A stretch of DNA of 64,000 nucleotides from Pseudomonas citri (lineage in GTDB: Bacteria; Pseudomonadota; Gammaproteobacteria; Pseudomonadales; Pseudomonadaceae), in NCBI RefSeq assembly GCF_025336485.1, contig NZ_JAODAB010000003.1, positions 298,414-362,413 on the forward strand, written 5' to 3'. The notes beneath the pieces are model-generated. The model saw only the letters and a program-made list of their open reading frames with translations. It was not told the DNA's origin and did no database searches. Made by a program: the position numbers and the translations under genes. The stretch's first letter is position 1. Each line of letters opens with the position of its first letter. Of this stretch, positions 26,262-36,101 are shown one piece after another.

Positions 26262-27728
26262 ATGTCGGCTTTCTTCGAAACACCCCAACACCCCCTGAAA
26301 CTCATGGTTGCACTCCTCACGTGCGGCGCCGTTTCCCTGGCCGGTTGTATGGTCGGCCCCGACTTCACGAAACCCGACGCAGGGCTCGATGCGGTGCAAC
26401 TGGCCCCTCGGCCAGAGCTCGCGAGCGTCATCCCGATGTCTGAGGCCGCGGTGCCCGCGCAATGGTGGCAGTTGTTCAACGACACCGTGCTCACCGCGCT
26501 GCAAGGCCGGGCGCTGACCGGCAACCTTGACCTGCAAATGGCCACCGAGCGCATTGAGCAAAGCCGGGCGCAACTGGGCATCGCCGCAGCGCAATTGCTG
26601 CCCAGCGTGGGCGCCAATACCAGCTACAGTCGTGAAGCGATCAGTGAAAATGGCAAGTTCGCCGCCCTCGGCGCCCCGAGCGACCCGGGCAATTTCTGGC
26701 AAATGGGTTTCGATGCCAGTTGGGAGATCGATGTGTGGGGTCGGGCCCGCCGCGAGCGCGAAGGCGCGGCGGCAGCCCTGCAAGCCACCGTGTATGACCG
26801 CGAGGCCGCGCGGGTAACGTTAGCCGCCGAGGTGGCTCGCACCTACTTGCAGTTACGTGGCACCCAGGCGCAGTTGGACATCGCCCAACAGAACCTGAGC
26901 GTCGCCGAGCATACCCTCGGCCTGGCCGAAAGCCGCGAACGCAATGGCGTCGCAACCCGTTTCGAAACCACCTCCGCACGCGCACAACTGGCGACCGTCA
27001 AAGCGCTGCTGCCCGAACTGGCCCAGCGGCGCAATGCCCAGATGAATGCATTGGCGCTGCTGCTGGGCGAACAACCCCGCGCGCTCGACGCACAACTGCG
27101 CAATGCCATGCCCTTGCCTTCGCTGCCCAGCCGCGTACCGGTCGGCGTTTCCTCGCAACTGGCCCACCGGCGCCCGGACATCCTGCGCGCCGAGGCGCGA
27201 TTGCATGCCGCCACCGCCGACATCGGCGTGGCCAAGGCCGATTTCTACCCGCGCATCGGCCTGAAAGGAAAAGTCGGCCTGGAAGCCCTCGACGGTGGCG
27301 ACCTCGCCAGTTGGGACTCGCGCTTCTTTTCCATTGGCCCGACGGTTTACCTGCCGATCTTCCAGGGCGGACGCTTGCAACAGCGCCTGGCCCTGAACGA
27401 GTCTCGGCAGAAAAACGCCGCGCTCGCCTACCGCAAAACGGTGCTGCGGGCCTGGCACGAAGTCGACAATGCCCTGGACGCCTGGGGCGCGCAACAGCGT
27501 CGGCACGATGAATTGCAGGTCGCCTACGAACAGAACAAGCAGGCCCTGCGTGCGGCCGAACGCGGCTATCAACAAGGTGCCGCCGATTACCTGAGCGTGC
27601 TGACCGCACAACGCGACCTGCTCGACAGCCAAACCCGCCTCAACGACAGCGCCACCCACGCGACCCTCACCGTGGTCAATCTCTACAAATCCCTGGGCGG
27701 TGGCTGGGATCCGGAGACTGTGCAATGA
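26262..27728 (+). CDS. NodT-family outer-membrane efflux lipoprotein
   Basis: A 488-residue lipoprotein of the OprM/NodT type. The lipobox VSLAGC gives a lipidated Cys; MVGPDFTKP is the conserved mature start. Two OEP repeats follow (ending YQQGAADYLSVLTAQRDLLDSQ). It forms a TolC-like trimeric duct. Start chosen at ATG 26262 with GGGGA upstream; the longer version has no signal peptide at its front. It overlaps the next gene by 4 bp (ATGA), forming an outer membrane-MFS-adaptor efflux operon. Confidence 0.92.
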   Translation: MSAFFETPQHPLKLMVALLTCGAVSLAGCMVGPDFTKPDAGLDAVQLAPRPELASVIPMSEAAVPAQWWQLFNDTVLTALQGRALTGNLDLQMATERIEQSRAQLGIAAAQLLPSVGANTSYSREAISENGKFAALGAPSDPGNFWQMGFDASWEIDVWGRARREREGAAAALQATVYDREAARVTLAAEVARTYLQLRGTQAQLDIAQQNLSVAEHTLGLAESRERNGVATRFETTSARAQLATVKALLPELAQRRNAQMNALALLLGEQPRALDAQLRNAMPLPSLPSRVPVGVSSQLAHRRPDILRAEARLHAATADIGVAKADFYPRIGLKGKVGLEALDGGDLASWDSRFFSIGPTVYLPIFQGGRLQQRLALNESRQKNAALAYRKTVLRAWHEVDNALDAWGAQQRRHDELQVAYEQNKQALRAAERGYQQGAADYLSVLTAQRDLLDSQTRLNDSATHATLTVVNLYKSLGGGWDPETVQ

Positions 27729-29278
27729 ACGCCATCGCCCCGGCGCAGGCCAGCGCGGTAGCCGGCGCGCCATCCCAGGCCAGCGCTTCGAATCGCCCGC
27801 TGGTGGGCCTGGTTGGCATTTTCCTTGCCGCCATGATGGCCGGCTTGAACACCCGGGTCGGTGCGTTGGCGCTGGCGGACGTCAGGGGGGCGATGGGCTT
27901 GGGCTTCGACGACGGCTCCTGGCTCACCACGGTGTACAGCGCCGGAGAGTTGATCGCCATGCCTTTTTCCGCGTGGTTTGCCATCACGCTTTCGCTGCGG
28001 CGCTTCGAGCTGTGGATGCTCGGGCTCTGCACCCTGCTTGCCTTGGTCCTGCCGTTCATTCACGACCTGGGCCTGTTACTCGCCTTGCGCTTTGTGCAGG
28101 GTCTGGTCAGCGGCACGACGATTCCGCTGTTGATGATGGCGGCGCTGAAGTTCCTGCCGGCGTCGATCCGCCTCTATGGGCTGGCGCTGTACGCAATGAC
28201 CGCGACCTTCGCGCCCAACCTGTCCATCTGGCTGGCCGGGCACTGGACCGATGGATTGCAGGACTGGCGCTGGGTGTACTGGCAGATCATTCCCCTGGCC
28301 GTCATCGCGGCCGGGCTGATCGCCTGGGGGCTCGGGCGTGAGCCGATCCAGACGTCACGCTTCGGCCAGGCCAATTGGTTCGGCATGGCCTGTGGCGTGC
28401 CCGCGTTCGGCCTGATCACCGTCGCCCTGGATCAAGGCGTGCGACTGGACTGGTTCCAGTCGCCGCTGATCACCTCGGCGCTGGTGGCTGGCTTGGCCTT
28501 GCTGGCGATCTACCTGCTGAGCGAGTGGTATCACCCTTCGCCCTTCATCAAGTTGCAGATCCTGGGACGGCGCAACCTGGGGCTGGGCTGCCTGCTGTTC
28601 GTCGGCTTGTTGGTGGTGCTGATGTCCAGCTCGCTGCTGCCGGCCGCCTACCTCGGACCGTTGCAGAATTACCGACCGTTGCAGATGGCCTCGATCGGCC
28701 TGATCGTCGCGCTGCCGCAACTGATCCTCGGCCCGGCGGTGGCGCTGCTGCTGTACCGCAAGTGGATCGATGCGCGCCAGGTGTTCGCGCTGGGGCTGCT
28801 GTTGATCGCCCTGGCGTGCCTGTGCGGCGCGCAATTGACCAGCGACTGGAACCGCGACCAGTTCGTCATGGCGCAAACGCTGCAAGCCTTTGGGCAGCCG
28901 ATGGCGGTGGTGTCGATGCTGTTTCTGATCACCAGCGTGGTGCAGCCGGCCGAAGGGCCTTATGTGTCCGGCACCATCAATACGTTGCGGGCCTTCGGCT
29001 CGCTGCTCGGCGCGGCGCTGGTCGGCCAGTTGATGACCGTGCGCGGCCGCTTCCACGGGGAGATGCTGCTGGACCAGGCCGCGCTGGCAAGCCAGGTGCT
29101 GGCGCCGTCGCAACTGACTGGCATGGTCAGCCAACAGGCGCTGGTGCTGTCGATCGCCGACGCCTATCGCGTTCTCGGCGTACTGGCGTTGTTGCTGATT
29201 CCCTTGGTGTTGCGCCTGGCCTACATCCCCGCGCCGTGCATTCCGGCCGCGACGTCCTCTTCTTCCTCACACGGGTGA
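27725..29278 (+). CDS. EmrB-like MFS drug efflux transporter (DHA2)
   Basis: A 517-residue transporter with about 14 membrane helices (DHA2 topology). It contains GSWLTTVYSAGELIAMPFSAW in helix 2 region and the family VQGLVSGTTIPLL segment. Proton-driven export of hydrophobic or aromatic compounds is expected. It is translationally coupled to the NodT gene before it and followed 6 bp later by the adaptor gene. Substrate not predictable. Confidence 0.92.
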   Translation: MNAIAPAQASAVAGAPSQASASNRPLVGLVGIFLAAMMAGLNTRVGALALADVRGAMGLGFDDGSWLTTVYSAGELIAMPFSAWFAITLSLRRFELWMLGLCTLLALVLPFIHDLGLLLALRFVQGLVSGTTIPLLMMAALKFLPASIRLYGLALYAMTATFAPNLSIWLAGHWTDGLQDWRWVYWQIIPLAVIAAGLIAWGLGREPIQTSRFGQANWFGMACGVPAFGLITVALDQGVRLDWFQSPLITSALVAGLALLAIYLLSEWYHPSPFIKLQILGRRNLGLGCLLFVGLLVVLMSSSLLPAAYLGPLQNYRPLQMASIGLIVALPQLILGPAVALLLYRKWIDARQVFALGLLLIALACLCGAQLTSDWNRDQFVMAQTLQAFGQPMAVVSMLFLITSVVQPAEGPYVSGTINTLRAFGSLLGAALVGQLMTVRGRFHGEMLLDQAALASQVLAPSQLTGMVSQQALVLSIADAYRVLGVLALLLIPLVLRLAYIPAPCIPAATSSSSSHG

Positions 29279-29284
29279 CCCATC

Positions 29285-30316
29285 ATGGCCTTACCGAAGA
29301 AAGCCCAGTTACTCAGCGCCGTGCTGCTCGCCGTGGCTATCGGCGCGGTTGTCTATTTCAATCGCCCCGAATCCAGCGCGTCGATCCAATCCACCGACGA
29401 CGCCTACGTCCACGCCGACTTCACCACGGTGGCGCCACAGGTGTCGGGCACGGTCGAGACGGTCTTGGTCGAAGACAACCAGTGGGTGAACAAAGGCGAC
29501 CTGCTCGCGACCCTGGACGAGCGTGATTTCGTAGCCGCCCTGAACGCCAGCAAAGCCCAGGTCGCCAGCGCCCAGGCCGGCATCGCCAGCCTGCAAGCGC
29601 ACCTGCGCCAACAGGACACCACCATACGTCAGGCAGAAGCGGCGCTGGCAGCGGATGAGGCGGCGCTCAAACTGGCCAAGGCCAATCAGGCGCGCTATCG
29701 CAACCTCGCCACCGACGGCTCGGGCACTGTGCAGGCGCAGCAACAGGCCGACGCGCAATGGAGCGTGCAACTGGCCGGCCGAGACAAGAGCCAGGCCGGT
29801 CTACAGGCCACCCGGCAACAGGTGGACATCCTCAAGGCCGACCTGCAAAAGGCCCAAGCCGCCCTCGCCCATGCCCAAGCCGCGCAAGCGATCGCCGAAC
29901 TGAAGCTCTCCTACACCCGCATCACCGCGCCGATCAGCGGCACGATCGGACAGAAGTCCGTGCGCGTGGGGGCGTTCGTCAATACCGGCAAGCCGTTGCT
30001 GGCAATCGTGCCGCTGGACGCGGTCTACATCACGGCGAACTTCCGCGAGACGCAACTGGCCCGCGTGCAGACCGGTCAAGTCGTGGATATCGACGTGGAC
30101 GCCTTGCCGGGCCAGGTGCTGCAAGGTTCCGTACAAAGCCTCGGCCCTGCCAGCGGCGCCGCTTACTCCGCCGTGGCCCCGCACAACGCCACCGGCAACT
30201 TCACCAAGATCGTCCAACGCCTGCCGGTGCGCATCCGCATCGATCCGAACCAGCCAATGGCCGGGAAGCTGCGGGTGGGGATGTCGGTGACGCCGCGCAT
30301 TCATGTTGGGGGGTGA
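29285..30316 (+). CDS. EmrA-like membrane fusion protein
   Basis: A 343-residue HlyD-family adaptor: N-terminal membrane anchor (LLSAVLLAVAIGAVVYF), split lipoyl halves (DDAYVHADFTTVAPQVSG and YTRITAPISGTIGQKSVRVG), a coiled-coil hairpin between, and a C-terminal beta-barrel. It connects the MFS pump to the NodT-type duct, giving a complete tripartite exporter in one operon. Confidence 0.92.
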   Translation: MALPKKAQLLSAVLLAVAIGAVVYFNRPESSASIQSTDDAYVHADFTTVAPQVSGTVETVLVEDNQWVNKGDLLATLDERDFVAALNASKAQVASAQAGIASLQAHLRQQDTTIRQAEAALAADEAALKLAKANQARYRNLATDGSGTVQAQQQADAQWSVQLAGRDKSQAGLQATRQQVDILKADLQKAQAALAHAQAAQAIAELKLSYTRITAPISGTIGQKSVRVGAFVNTGKPLLAIVPLDAVYITANFRETQLARVQTGQVVDIDVDALPGQVLQGSVQSLGPASGAAYSAVAPHNATGNFTKIVQRLPVRIRIDPNQPMAGKLRVGMSVTPRIHVGG

Positions 30317-30349
30317 AGTACCAAGGTGGCGAGGGGTGTCTGGGCTGAC

Positions 30350-30449
30350 GCCATCGCGAGCAAGCTTTGCTCCCACAGTGGTTTGGAGGTGTTCACAGAT
30401 TTGGTATTCCCCCTGGAACTCTGTGGGAGCAAAGCTTGCTCGCGATGGC
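30350..30449. repeat. REPIN: two REPs in perfect inverted orientation
   Basis: The 29 bases at 30350-30378 are the exact reverse complement of 30421-30449, with 42 bp between. Each half has the CATCGCGAGCAAGCTTTGC core. This is the standard REP doublet of fluorescent pseudomonads, mobilised in trans by RAYT transposases. It occupies the 3' flank of the efflux operon. Confidence 0.92.
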
Positions 30450-30544
30450 AATCCAACTTCCAACACAACACCCAGCCTGAAACCGCCCCTGTGGCGGGGG
30501 ATGGGCGTAGAGCCCGGGAATGCCAGCGGTTAAAGTCTTAAGCT

Positions 30545-30561
30545 AATAACTTAAAGTTATT
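30545..30561 (+). promoter_or_regulatory. AT-rich 17-bp palindrome upstream of sfnR
   Basis: AATAACTTAAAGTTATT is a perfect palindrome about the central A, in a strikingly AT-rich stretch (30540-30600) before sfnR. sfnR is known in P. putida to be activated by CysB under sulfate limitation, so this is a candidate LysR-type (CysB/Cbl) site; that link is inference. Confidence 0.4.
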
Positions 30562-30686
30562 TTTTATCTATTTTTTATATCCATTAGATTAAGCCTTAAA
30601 TCCAAAAGCTTCCTGGGGTGTGGTCATCAAGAAAGCCGGGCACACCCCTCCTCAATCACGGCAACTCTCATAAACGGGCCACCGTC

Positions 30687-31790
30687 ATGCAGCTTCTGAC
30701 ACTTCCCCCCTCCCCCGGCCTGGCGACGTCGATCCGTGCCACGGCCCAGGTTTTCGAAGACCCGACTTCCCGCGCCTTGCTGGCCCATCTGCAGCGAGTC
30801 GCCCCCAGTGAAGCCAGCGTGCTGATCATCGGCCAGACCGGTACCGGCAAGGAGCTGGTGGCCCGTCACGTGCACAACCTCAGCGCCCGTCGCGACAAGC
30901 CGTTCGTTGCGGTCAACTGCGGGGCGTTTTCCGAGACGCTGGTGGAAGCCGAGTTGTTCGGCCATGAAAAAGGTGCCTTCACCGGAGCATTGACGACCAA
31001 GGCCGGCTGGTTCGAAGAGGCCGATGGCGGCACGCTGTTTCTCGATGAAATCGGCGATTTGCCGTTGCCGATCCAGGTCAAGCTGCTCAGGGTGTTGCAG
31101 GAACGTGAAGTGGTCCGGCTTGGCTCGCGCAAGAGCATCAAGATCAACGTGCGCGTGCTGGCAGCTACCAACGTGCAGTTGGAAAAAGCCATCAACGCCG
31201 GACACTTTCGCGAAGACCTGTACTACCGCCTCAACGTCGTCAGCCTGGTCCTCAAGCCCCTGCGCGAACGCCCCGGCGACATCCTGCCGCTGATCCGCCA
31301 CTTCATCGCCGAGTACAGCCGCAGGCTCGGCCAGGGCGAGGTCCGGCTGGACGCCCAGGCACAGCGCAAATTGCTCGACTATTCCTGGCCAGGCAACATC
31401 CGCGAACTGGAAAACGTCATCCATCACACCCTGTTGATCTGCCGCAACAGCGTCATCGGCGAGCAAGACCTGCACCTGTCGAACTTCCGCATCGAGCGCC
31501 AGGATCACCCGCAAGACAGCGTCTCTCACAACGCAGAAGCCTTGTTGCAAAAGGCCTTTGAGAAACTGCTCGAACAGGAGCACGGCGACCTCTATGAAAA
31601 AGTCGAAGCCCAGCTGTTGCGCGCGGTCTACCGACATGCTCATTGCAATCAGGTCCACACCGCCAGCCTGTTGGGGCTGAGCCGCAACGTCACCCGCACA
31701 CTGCTGATCAAGATCGGCGAGCTGGTGGTCAACAAACGCCGGCCGGCGCTGGGCACCCGGGACGGACAGGTGCTCAATCTCTCAACCTGA
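30687..31790 (+). CDS. sfnR: SfnR: sigma-54-dependent activator of sulfone utilisation
   Basis: A 367-residue enhancer-binding protein without an N-terminal regulatory domain, as in SfnR. The AAA+ core has Walker A GQTGTGKE (about residue 51), the sigma-54 contact loop GAFTGA, Walker B TLFLDEIGD, sensor and R-finger regions (YYRLNVV, WPGNIRELENV). The C-terminal part carries a Fis-like helix-turn-helix (HTASLLGLSRNVTRTLL). Lacking a receiver or sensor, its activity is set by its amount. It converges on the sfnG-ABC operon, and sigma-54 promoter matches lie in front of sfnG and of the monooxygenase gene at 39529. Confidence 0.88.
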   Translation: MQLLTLPPSPGLATSIRATAQVFEDPTSRALLAHLQRVAPSEASVLIIGQTGTGKELVARHVHNLSARRDKPFVAVNCGAFSETLVEAELFGHEKGAFTGALTTKAGWFEEADGGTLFLDEIGDLPLPIQVKLLRVLQEREVVRLGSRKSIKINVRVLAATNVQLEKAINAGHFREDLYYRLNVVSLVLKPLRERPGDILPLIRHFIAEYSRRLGQGEVRLDAQAQRKLLDYSWPGNIRELENVIHHTLLICRNSVIGEQDLHLSNFRIERQDHPQDSVSHNAEALLQKAFEKLLEQEHGDLYEKVEAQLLRAVYRHAHCNQVHTASLLGLSRNVTRTLLIKIGELVVNKRRPALGTRDGQVLNLST

Positions 31791-31823
31791 CCCTCGCCAC
31801 AAAAAGGCGATTCGCTGACACAT

Positions 31824-32615
31824 TCATGGGGAGCGCTGTGCTTCAAGCCCGGCACCTTGCTCGCCCGTCGTCCGCGCCCCCAGGTAGAAATCCTGTAGAT
31901 CGCCGCGTGCCGTCAGTTGCCCAGCGCTGCCTTCGCTGACCACGCGGCCGCTCTCCAGCACGTAGCCATAGTGGGCGTAACGCAGGGCGACATGGATGTT
32001 CTGTTCGGCGATCAAAAAGCTGACGCCCTCGTGCTGGTTGAGCTGGTGGACGATGTCAAAAATCTCCTCGACGATCTGCGGGGCCAGGCCCATGGACGGC
32101 TCGTCCAGCAGCACCAGTCGCGGCCTGGCCATTAACGCTCGACCTATCGCGATCATCTGCTGCTCGCCGCCGGAGGTGTAGCCGGCCAGGCTTTTGCGGC
32201 GCAATTTCAAGCGCGGAAAATGCGCGTACACCGATTCCAGGTCCTCCTGGAGTTGGCGCCTTGGCACCTGGCGCGCGAGGGCACCGGCCAGCAGGTTCTG
32301 CTCCACGCTCAACTGCGCAAAGCAACGCCGGCCCTCGAGCACTTGCACCAGGCCATTCGCCGCCAGGGCATGGGGCGCGCCGTGGGTCACCTCCTCGCCC
32401 TGATAGACAATGCGCCCCCGCACCACTTCGCCCCGTTCGGCGCGAACCAGGTTGGACACCGCTTTCAAGGTGGTGCTCTTCCCCGCGCCGTTGGCCCCCA
32501 GCAACACCACGACCTGTCCTTTTTCCACCTTCAGCGACACGCTACGCACCGCCAGGACGGCCTGTGCATACAGGACTTCAATATCGTCGACTTGCAGGAT
32601 CGGCCCATTCGTCAT
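31824..32615 (-). CDS. ABC transporter ATPase, LivF type
   Basis: A 263-residue ATPase: Walker A GANGAGKST, signature YTSGGEQQM, Walker B LVLLDEPSMGLAP, H-loop AEQNIHVA. LivF/UrtE-type proteins energise hydrophobic amino-acid/amide (HAAT) importers with a LivG partner. Start at ATG 32615 (MTNGPIL). Last gene of the sfnG operon, after the binding-protein gene, converging with sfnR. Confidence 0.9.
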   Translation of the reverse strand: MTNGPILQVDDIEVLYAQAVLAVRSVSLKVEKGQVVVLLGANGAGKSTTLKAVSNLVRAERGEVVRGRIVYQGEEVTHGAPHALAANGLVQVLEGRRCFAQLSVEQNLLAGALARQVPRRQLQEDLESVYAHFPRLKLRRKSLAGYTSGGEQQMIAIGRALMARPRLVLLDEPSMGLAPQIVEEIFDIVHQLNQHEGVSFLIAEQNIHVALRYAHYGYVLESGRVVSEGSAGQLTARGDLQDFYLGARTTGEQGAGLEAQRSP

Positions 32616-32673
32616 GCTGTATCGCCTCTTCAAAAAAAGGCGACCGGGGTCACGCGCCGGTCGCCGCAATGCT

Positions 32674-33999
32674 TCAGGATTCCTGGCTGCAATCACGTGG
32701 TGCAATGCCCTTTTCCCGGGCGTACTGATGCGAGGAGGCCTCGATGATCGGACGCAACAAGGCGCGGTCGGCCTGGACCCAATCACTGATCAGTTTCCAC
32801 TGCGTGCCGTCCCATTGCTGGAAGCGCACCGCGCCGCCGCCTTCATGGTCAGAACACGACAACTGCAACGGCTGCACCAGGCCCAACGCCCCCAACTCCT
32901 TCAGCCGCGTGTCGTCGAGCTTGAGGTGCTCGAAGCCCCAGCGTACCTGCTCACCAGTCAGGGGCTTGTCGCCGAACTTCTGCTGGGCAATGCGCAAGGC
33001 TTCGACATTGAGAATGCCGTTGACCACCCCGAGGTTGTAATACACGGTGCCGAAACGCTTGGGATCGGCCAGGTCGCCGTTGCCGGCGTCGACCACTTGC
33101 TGCTTGATGCCCTGCAACACCGGGAAATCGGTGCCAGAGGGGTGCGTGGTGATGGCGATGAAGCCCTTGGCCGCCGCGCCAGCCGGCGCGGCATCATCCT
33201 CGGAGTTGCTCCAGATATTGCCGATGATATGGTCGGCCGGAAAACCGACTTTCTGCGCGGTTTTCAGCGCCACGGGGTTCATCACACCCCAGCCGCGCAG
33301 GATCACCCAGTCAGGTTTTTCCCGGCGGATGTTCAGCCATTGCGACTGCTGCTCGTTGCCTGGATGAGGCACTTCCAGCAGCGTCAATCCAAAGCCGTAC
33401 TGGTTGGCCAAGGTCTGCAAGACCTCGTTGGTTTCCTTGCCGTAAGGCGAGCCGTGATACAGGGTAACGATCTTCAGGCCCTTGAGCTTGTCCAGTCCGC
33501 CGGCCCGCTGGCCGATGTAATTGACGATCGCCGACACTTCCGAATACGGGTTCAACTGCAACGGGAAGACGTAGGGGAACACGCTGCCATCGGTGGAATC
33601 CGTGCGGCCGTGGTTGATGGTGATCAGCGGCAGCTTGTCGGCCGTTGAACGCTCCAGCGTGGCGTAGGCGATGCCCACCGACAGCGGATTGGTCGCCGCC
33701 GCCGGTGCGCCGTTCAAGCCCTTCTTCAGGCGCTCGTAGCACTCCACGCCTTTTTCCACCACGTACTCGGTCTCGCACTCGCTCCACGTCAACTTGACGC
33801 CGTTCACGCCGCCGTTGGCGTTGACGTATTTGAGGTAGTCGATAAAGCCCCCGAAAAAGCCTGTCCCGCCGGCCGCATAGGGGCCGACACGATAGCTTTG
33901 CAGCGGGAAGTATTGTTCATTGTCCGCCTGGACGGTGAAGGCCGCGGCGGTAAGGCTCAGCGCCAACACCAGGCGGCTGGCGAATGATCGTTTGGACAT
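32674..33999 (-). CDS. HAAT-type ABC substrate-binding protein
   Basis: A 441-residue periplasmic binding protein: signal peptide (LALSLTAAAFTVQA), then a peripla_BP_6 fold with YAAGGTGFFGGFIDYLKYVN, LTWSECETEYV and VVTLYHGSPYG-like blocks. The opening differs from amino-acid LivJ proteins and resembles amide/urea-type or organosulfur-associated HAAT proteins. Being encoded between LivM- and LivF-type genes in an operon led by sfnG, its ligand may be an organosulfur compound; not shown by sequence alone. Confidence 0.85.
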   Translation of the reverse strand: MSKRSFASRLVLALSLTAAAFTVQADNEQYFPLQSYRVGPYAAGGTGFFGGFIDYLKYVNANGGVNGVKLTWSECETEYVVEKGVECYERLKKGLNGAPAAATNPLSVGIAYATLERSTADKLPLITINHGRTDSTDGSVFPYVFPLQLNPYSEVSAIVNYIGQRAGGLDKLKGLKIVTLYHGSPYGKETNEVLQTLANQYGFGLTLLEVPHPGNEQQSQWLNIRREKPDWVILRGWGVMNPVALKTAQKVGFPADHIIGNIWSNSEDDAAPAGAAAKGFIAITTHPSGTDFPVLQGIKQQVVDAGNGDLADPKRFGTVYYNLGVVNGILNVEALRIAQQKFGDKPLTGEQVRWGFEHLKLDDTRLKELGALGLVQPLQLSCSDHEGGGAVRFQQWDGTQWKLISDWVQADRALLRPIIEASSHQYAREKGIAPRDCSQES

Positions 34000-34072
34000 G
34001 GATTTTCCTTGGTATGAGGCCAGTGGTAAGCCAACGGAGTGGAACGGCAAACCCGCGTTTCTTGCGGTTCGC

Positions 34073-35140
34073 TCAGTAGCGCAACGGCCAGAGCCGTGCG
34101 CGCTGGCGAAATCTCTGCCAGAGGCGCGCAAAGCCCTCTGGCTCCTTGATCAGGAACAGGATGATCAGCGCGCCGAAAATCATCTTCTGCAGGTTCTCCA
34201 CCTGGCCCGCGTCAACCAGCCCGCCGGGCAGCAGCGCCACCAGGTTCGAGAGCAAGACCGGAAACAGAACGATGAAGGCCGCGCCGAGGAAGTTGCCCAG
34301 CAAGCTGCCGACGCCGCCGATAATGATGATGAACAGGATCTGGAAAGACCGGTTGAGATCGAAGCCATGGGGCTCCACCGTCCCCAGGTAAGCGAAAGCC
34401 CATAGGGCGCCGGCCACCCCGAGGAAAAAACCGCTGATAGCGAAGGCCAGGAGCTTGGTTTTCGCCGGGGCAATGCCGATCACTGCGGCAGCGGTGTCCA
34501 TGTCCCGCACCGCCATCCAGTTGCGCCCCAACTCGCTGCGCACCAGGTTCTTGCCCAGCCAGAACAGCGCCACCACCACGGACAGGGTCAGCAGATAGCG
34601 TCCGGCCGGCGCGTCCAGGTTCACCCCGAACACCTCCAGGCGCGGCGCGCTGATCACGCCTGAAGCGCTGTCATTGGAAAACCAACTGAACCGGGTCAGC
34701 GCCCAGGTCACGAAGAACTGCGCCGCCAGGGTCGACACCAGCAAGTAAAAGCCCTTGATGCGCAGGCTCGGCAGGCCGAACAACACCGCCACCAGCGCCG
34801 CCGCCAACCCACCCAGGGCGATACTGACCAGTAACGGCAAGCCGGTCACCCGCACTTCGAGGTTGTAAGTGGCAAAAGCCCCCACCGCCATGAATGCCGC
34901 AGAACCGAGCGACAGTTGCCCGGCATAGCCGGTGAGCAAATTGAGCCCCAACCCGGCCAGCGACAACACCAGGAACGGGATCAGGATCGCGCTGAGCCAA
35001 TAGTCATTCCCCAACCACGGCACCACGACGAAGGCAAACAGCAGCAACGCGGCCAGCCCCCGGCGATCCTGGCGCAAGGCGAAGACTCGGCGGTCCTCGG
35101 CGTAGCCGGTGTTGAACTGGCCCGCTTCTCGATAAAACAT
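34073..35140 (-). CDS. ABC permease, LivM type
   Basis: A 355-residue membrane protein with about 9-10 helices and the LivM blocks LNLLTGYAGQLSLGSAAFMAVGA and FAISGFFLGVAGALWAF. It has a charged N-terminal tail of about 30 residues before the first helix. With the LivH-type protein encoded 12 bp upstream it forms the transmembrane channel. Confidence 0.9.
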   Translation of the reverse strand: MFYREAGQFNTGYAEDRRVFALRQDRRGLAALLLFAFVVVPWLGNDYWLSAILIPFLVLSLAGLGLNLLTGYAGQLSLGSAAFMAVGAFATYNLEVRVTGLPLLVSIALGGLAAALVAVLFGLPSLRIKGFYLLVSTLAAQFFVTWALTRFSWFSNDSASGVISAPRLEVFGVNLDAPAGRYLLTLSVVVALFWLGKNLVRSELGRNWMAVRDMDTAAAVIGIAPAKTKLLAFAISGFFLGVAGALWAFAYLGTVEPHGFDLNRSFQILFIIIIGGVGSLLGNFLGAAFIVLFPVLLSNLVALLPGGLVDAGQVENLQKMIFGALIILFLIKEPEGFARLWQRFRQRARLWPLRY

Positions 35141-35152
35141 AGTGCTGTCCCC

Positions 35153-36034
35153 TTAAACCCGTTCGATGGCGCGCTCGCCAAACAGCCCAGCCGGACGCAC
35201 CAGCAAAAACACCAGCGCCAGCACATAGGGAAACCAGTTTTCGATGCCGCTGCCGATGAAGGGCCCGAGGTAAACCTCCGCCAACTTCTCCGAAGCACCG
35301 ATGATCAAGCCGCCGACAATCGCGCCGCTGATGGAGGTGAAGCCACCGATGATCAGCACCGGCAAGGCCTTGAGCACCACCAGCGAGAGGGAAAACTGTA
35401 CCCCCAGGCGCGCGCCCCAGAGCAGGCCGGCAACCAGCCCGACAAACCCCGCCACCGCCCACACCACCACCCAGACCCGCTGCAAGCGAATGCCCACCGC
35501 CAACGCCGCCAGCGGGTCATCGGCCACTGCGCGCAATGACAGCCCGAGCCGGGTCTTGTTGAACAGCCAGGACAACAGCAGCACCAGGACCGCCGCCGTC
35601 AGCGCGGCAAAAATGTCGAACTGCGACAGCAGCATCCCGCCCAATTCCAACGGCTCGTCACTGATGCCCAGTTCCAGCCCATGCACCTGGGCGCCCCACA
35701 GCGCCTGGGCGAACCCTTCGATGACATAGGACAGCCCGAGGGTGGCCATGAACAGCGTGATGGGCGAGCGGTTGACCAGCGGGCGCAGCACCACGCGCTC
35801 CACCAGCACCGCCACCACCAGCATCGCCGCCAGGCTGATGAGAAACGCCAGCCAGAACGGCACTCCGCGCTCCAGCAGACTCACGAAGGTCAGCGCCGAA
35901 AACAGCACCATCGCGCCCTGGGCGAAGTTAAATACGCCGGAGGCCTTGTAGATCAGCACAAACCCGATCGCCACCAGGGCGTACATCACTCCCGCCAACA
36001 ACCCGCCAATCAATACTTCAAAGAAAAATTCCAT
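35153..36034 (-). CDS. ABC permease, LivH type
   Basis: A 293-residue permease with 8 or so helices and the LivH signature GLLAGVMYALVAIGFVLIYKASG at the start, NFAQGAM after it, and GGFTSISGAIVGGLIIG near the end. AGGA lies six bases before the ATG at 36034, so that start is preferred over ATG 36040. Part of the sfnG operon, 68 bp after the LivG-type gene. Confidence 0.9.
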   Translation of the reverse strand: MEFFFEVLIGGLLAGVMYALVAIGFVLIYKASGVFNFAQGAMVLFSALTFVSLLERGVPFWLAFLISLAAMLVVAVLVERVVLRPLVNRSPITLFMATLGLSYVIEGFAQALWGAQVHGLELGISDEPLELGGMLLSQFDIFAALTAAVLVLLLSWLFNKTRLGLSLRAVADDPLAALAVGIRLQRVWVVVWAVAGFVGLVAGLLWGARLGVQFSLSLVVLKALPVLIIGGFTSISGAIVGGLIIGASEKLAEVYLGPFIGSGIENWFPYVLALVFLLVRPAGLFGERAIERV

Positions 36035-36101
36035 ACTCATTCCTGTTCTGCGGGCGCAACTTGTCTGCCCTCCCTGATGAGAAGGCAGCGCATCGCCAAT
36101 G

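Noticed and set aside
30350..30449. CRISPR-like repeat pair
   Set aside because: Only two copies in inverted orientation, matching the REPIN structure; no direct repeats or spacers.
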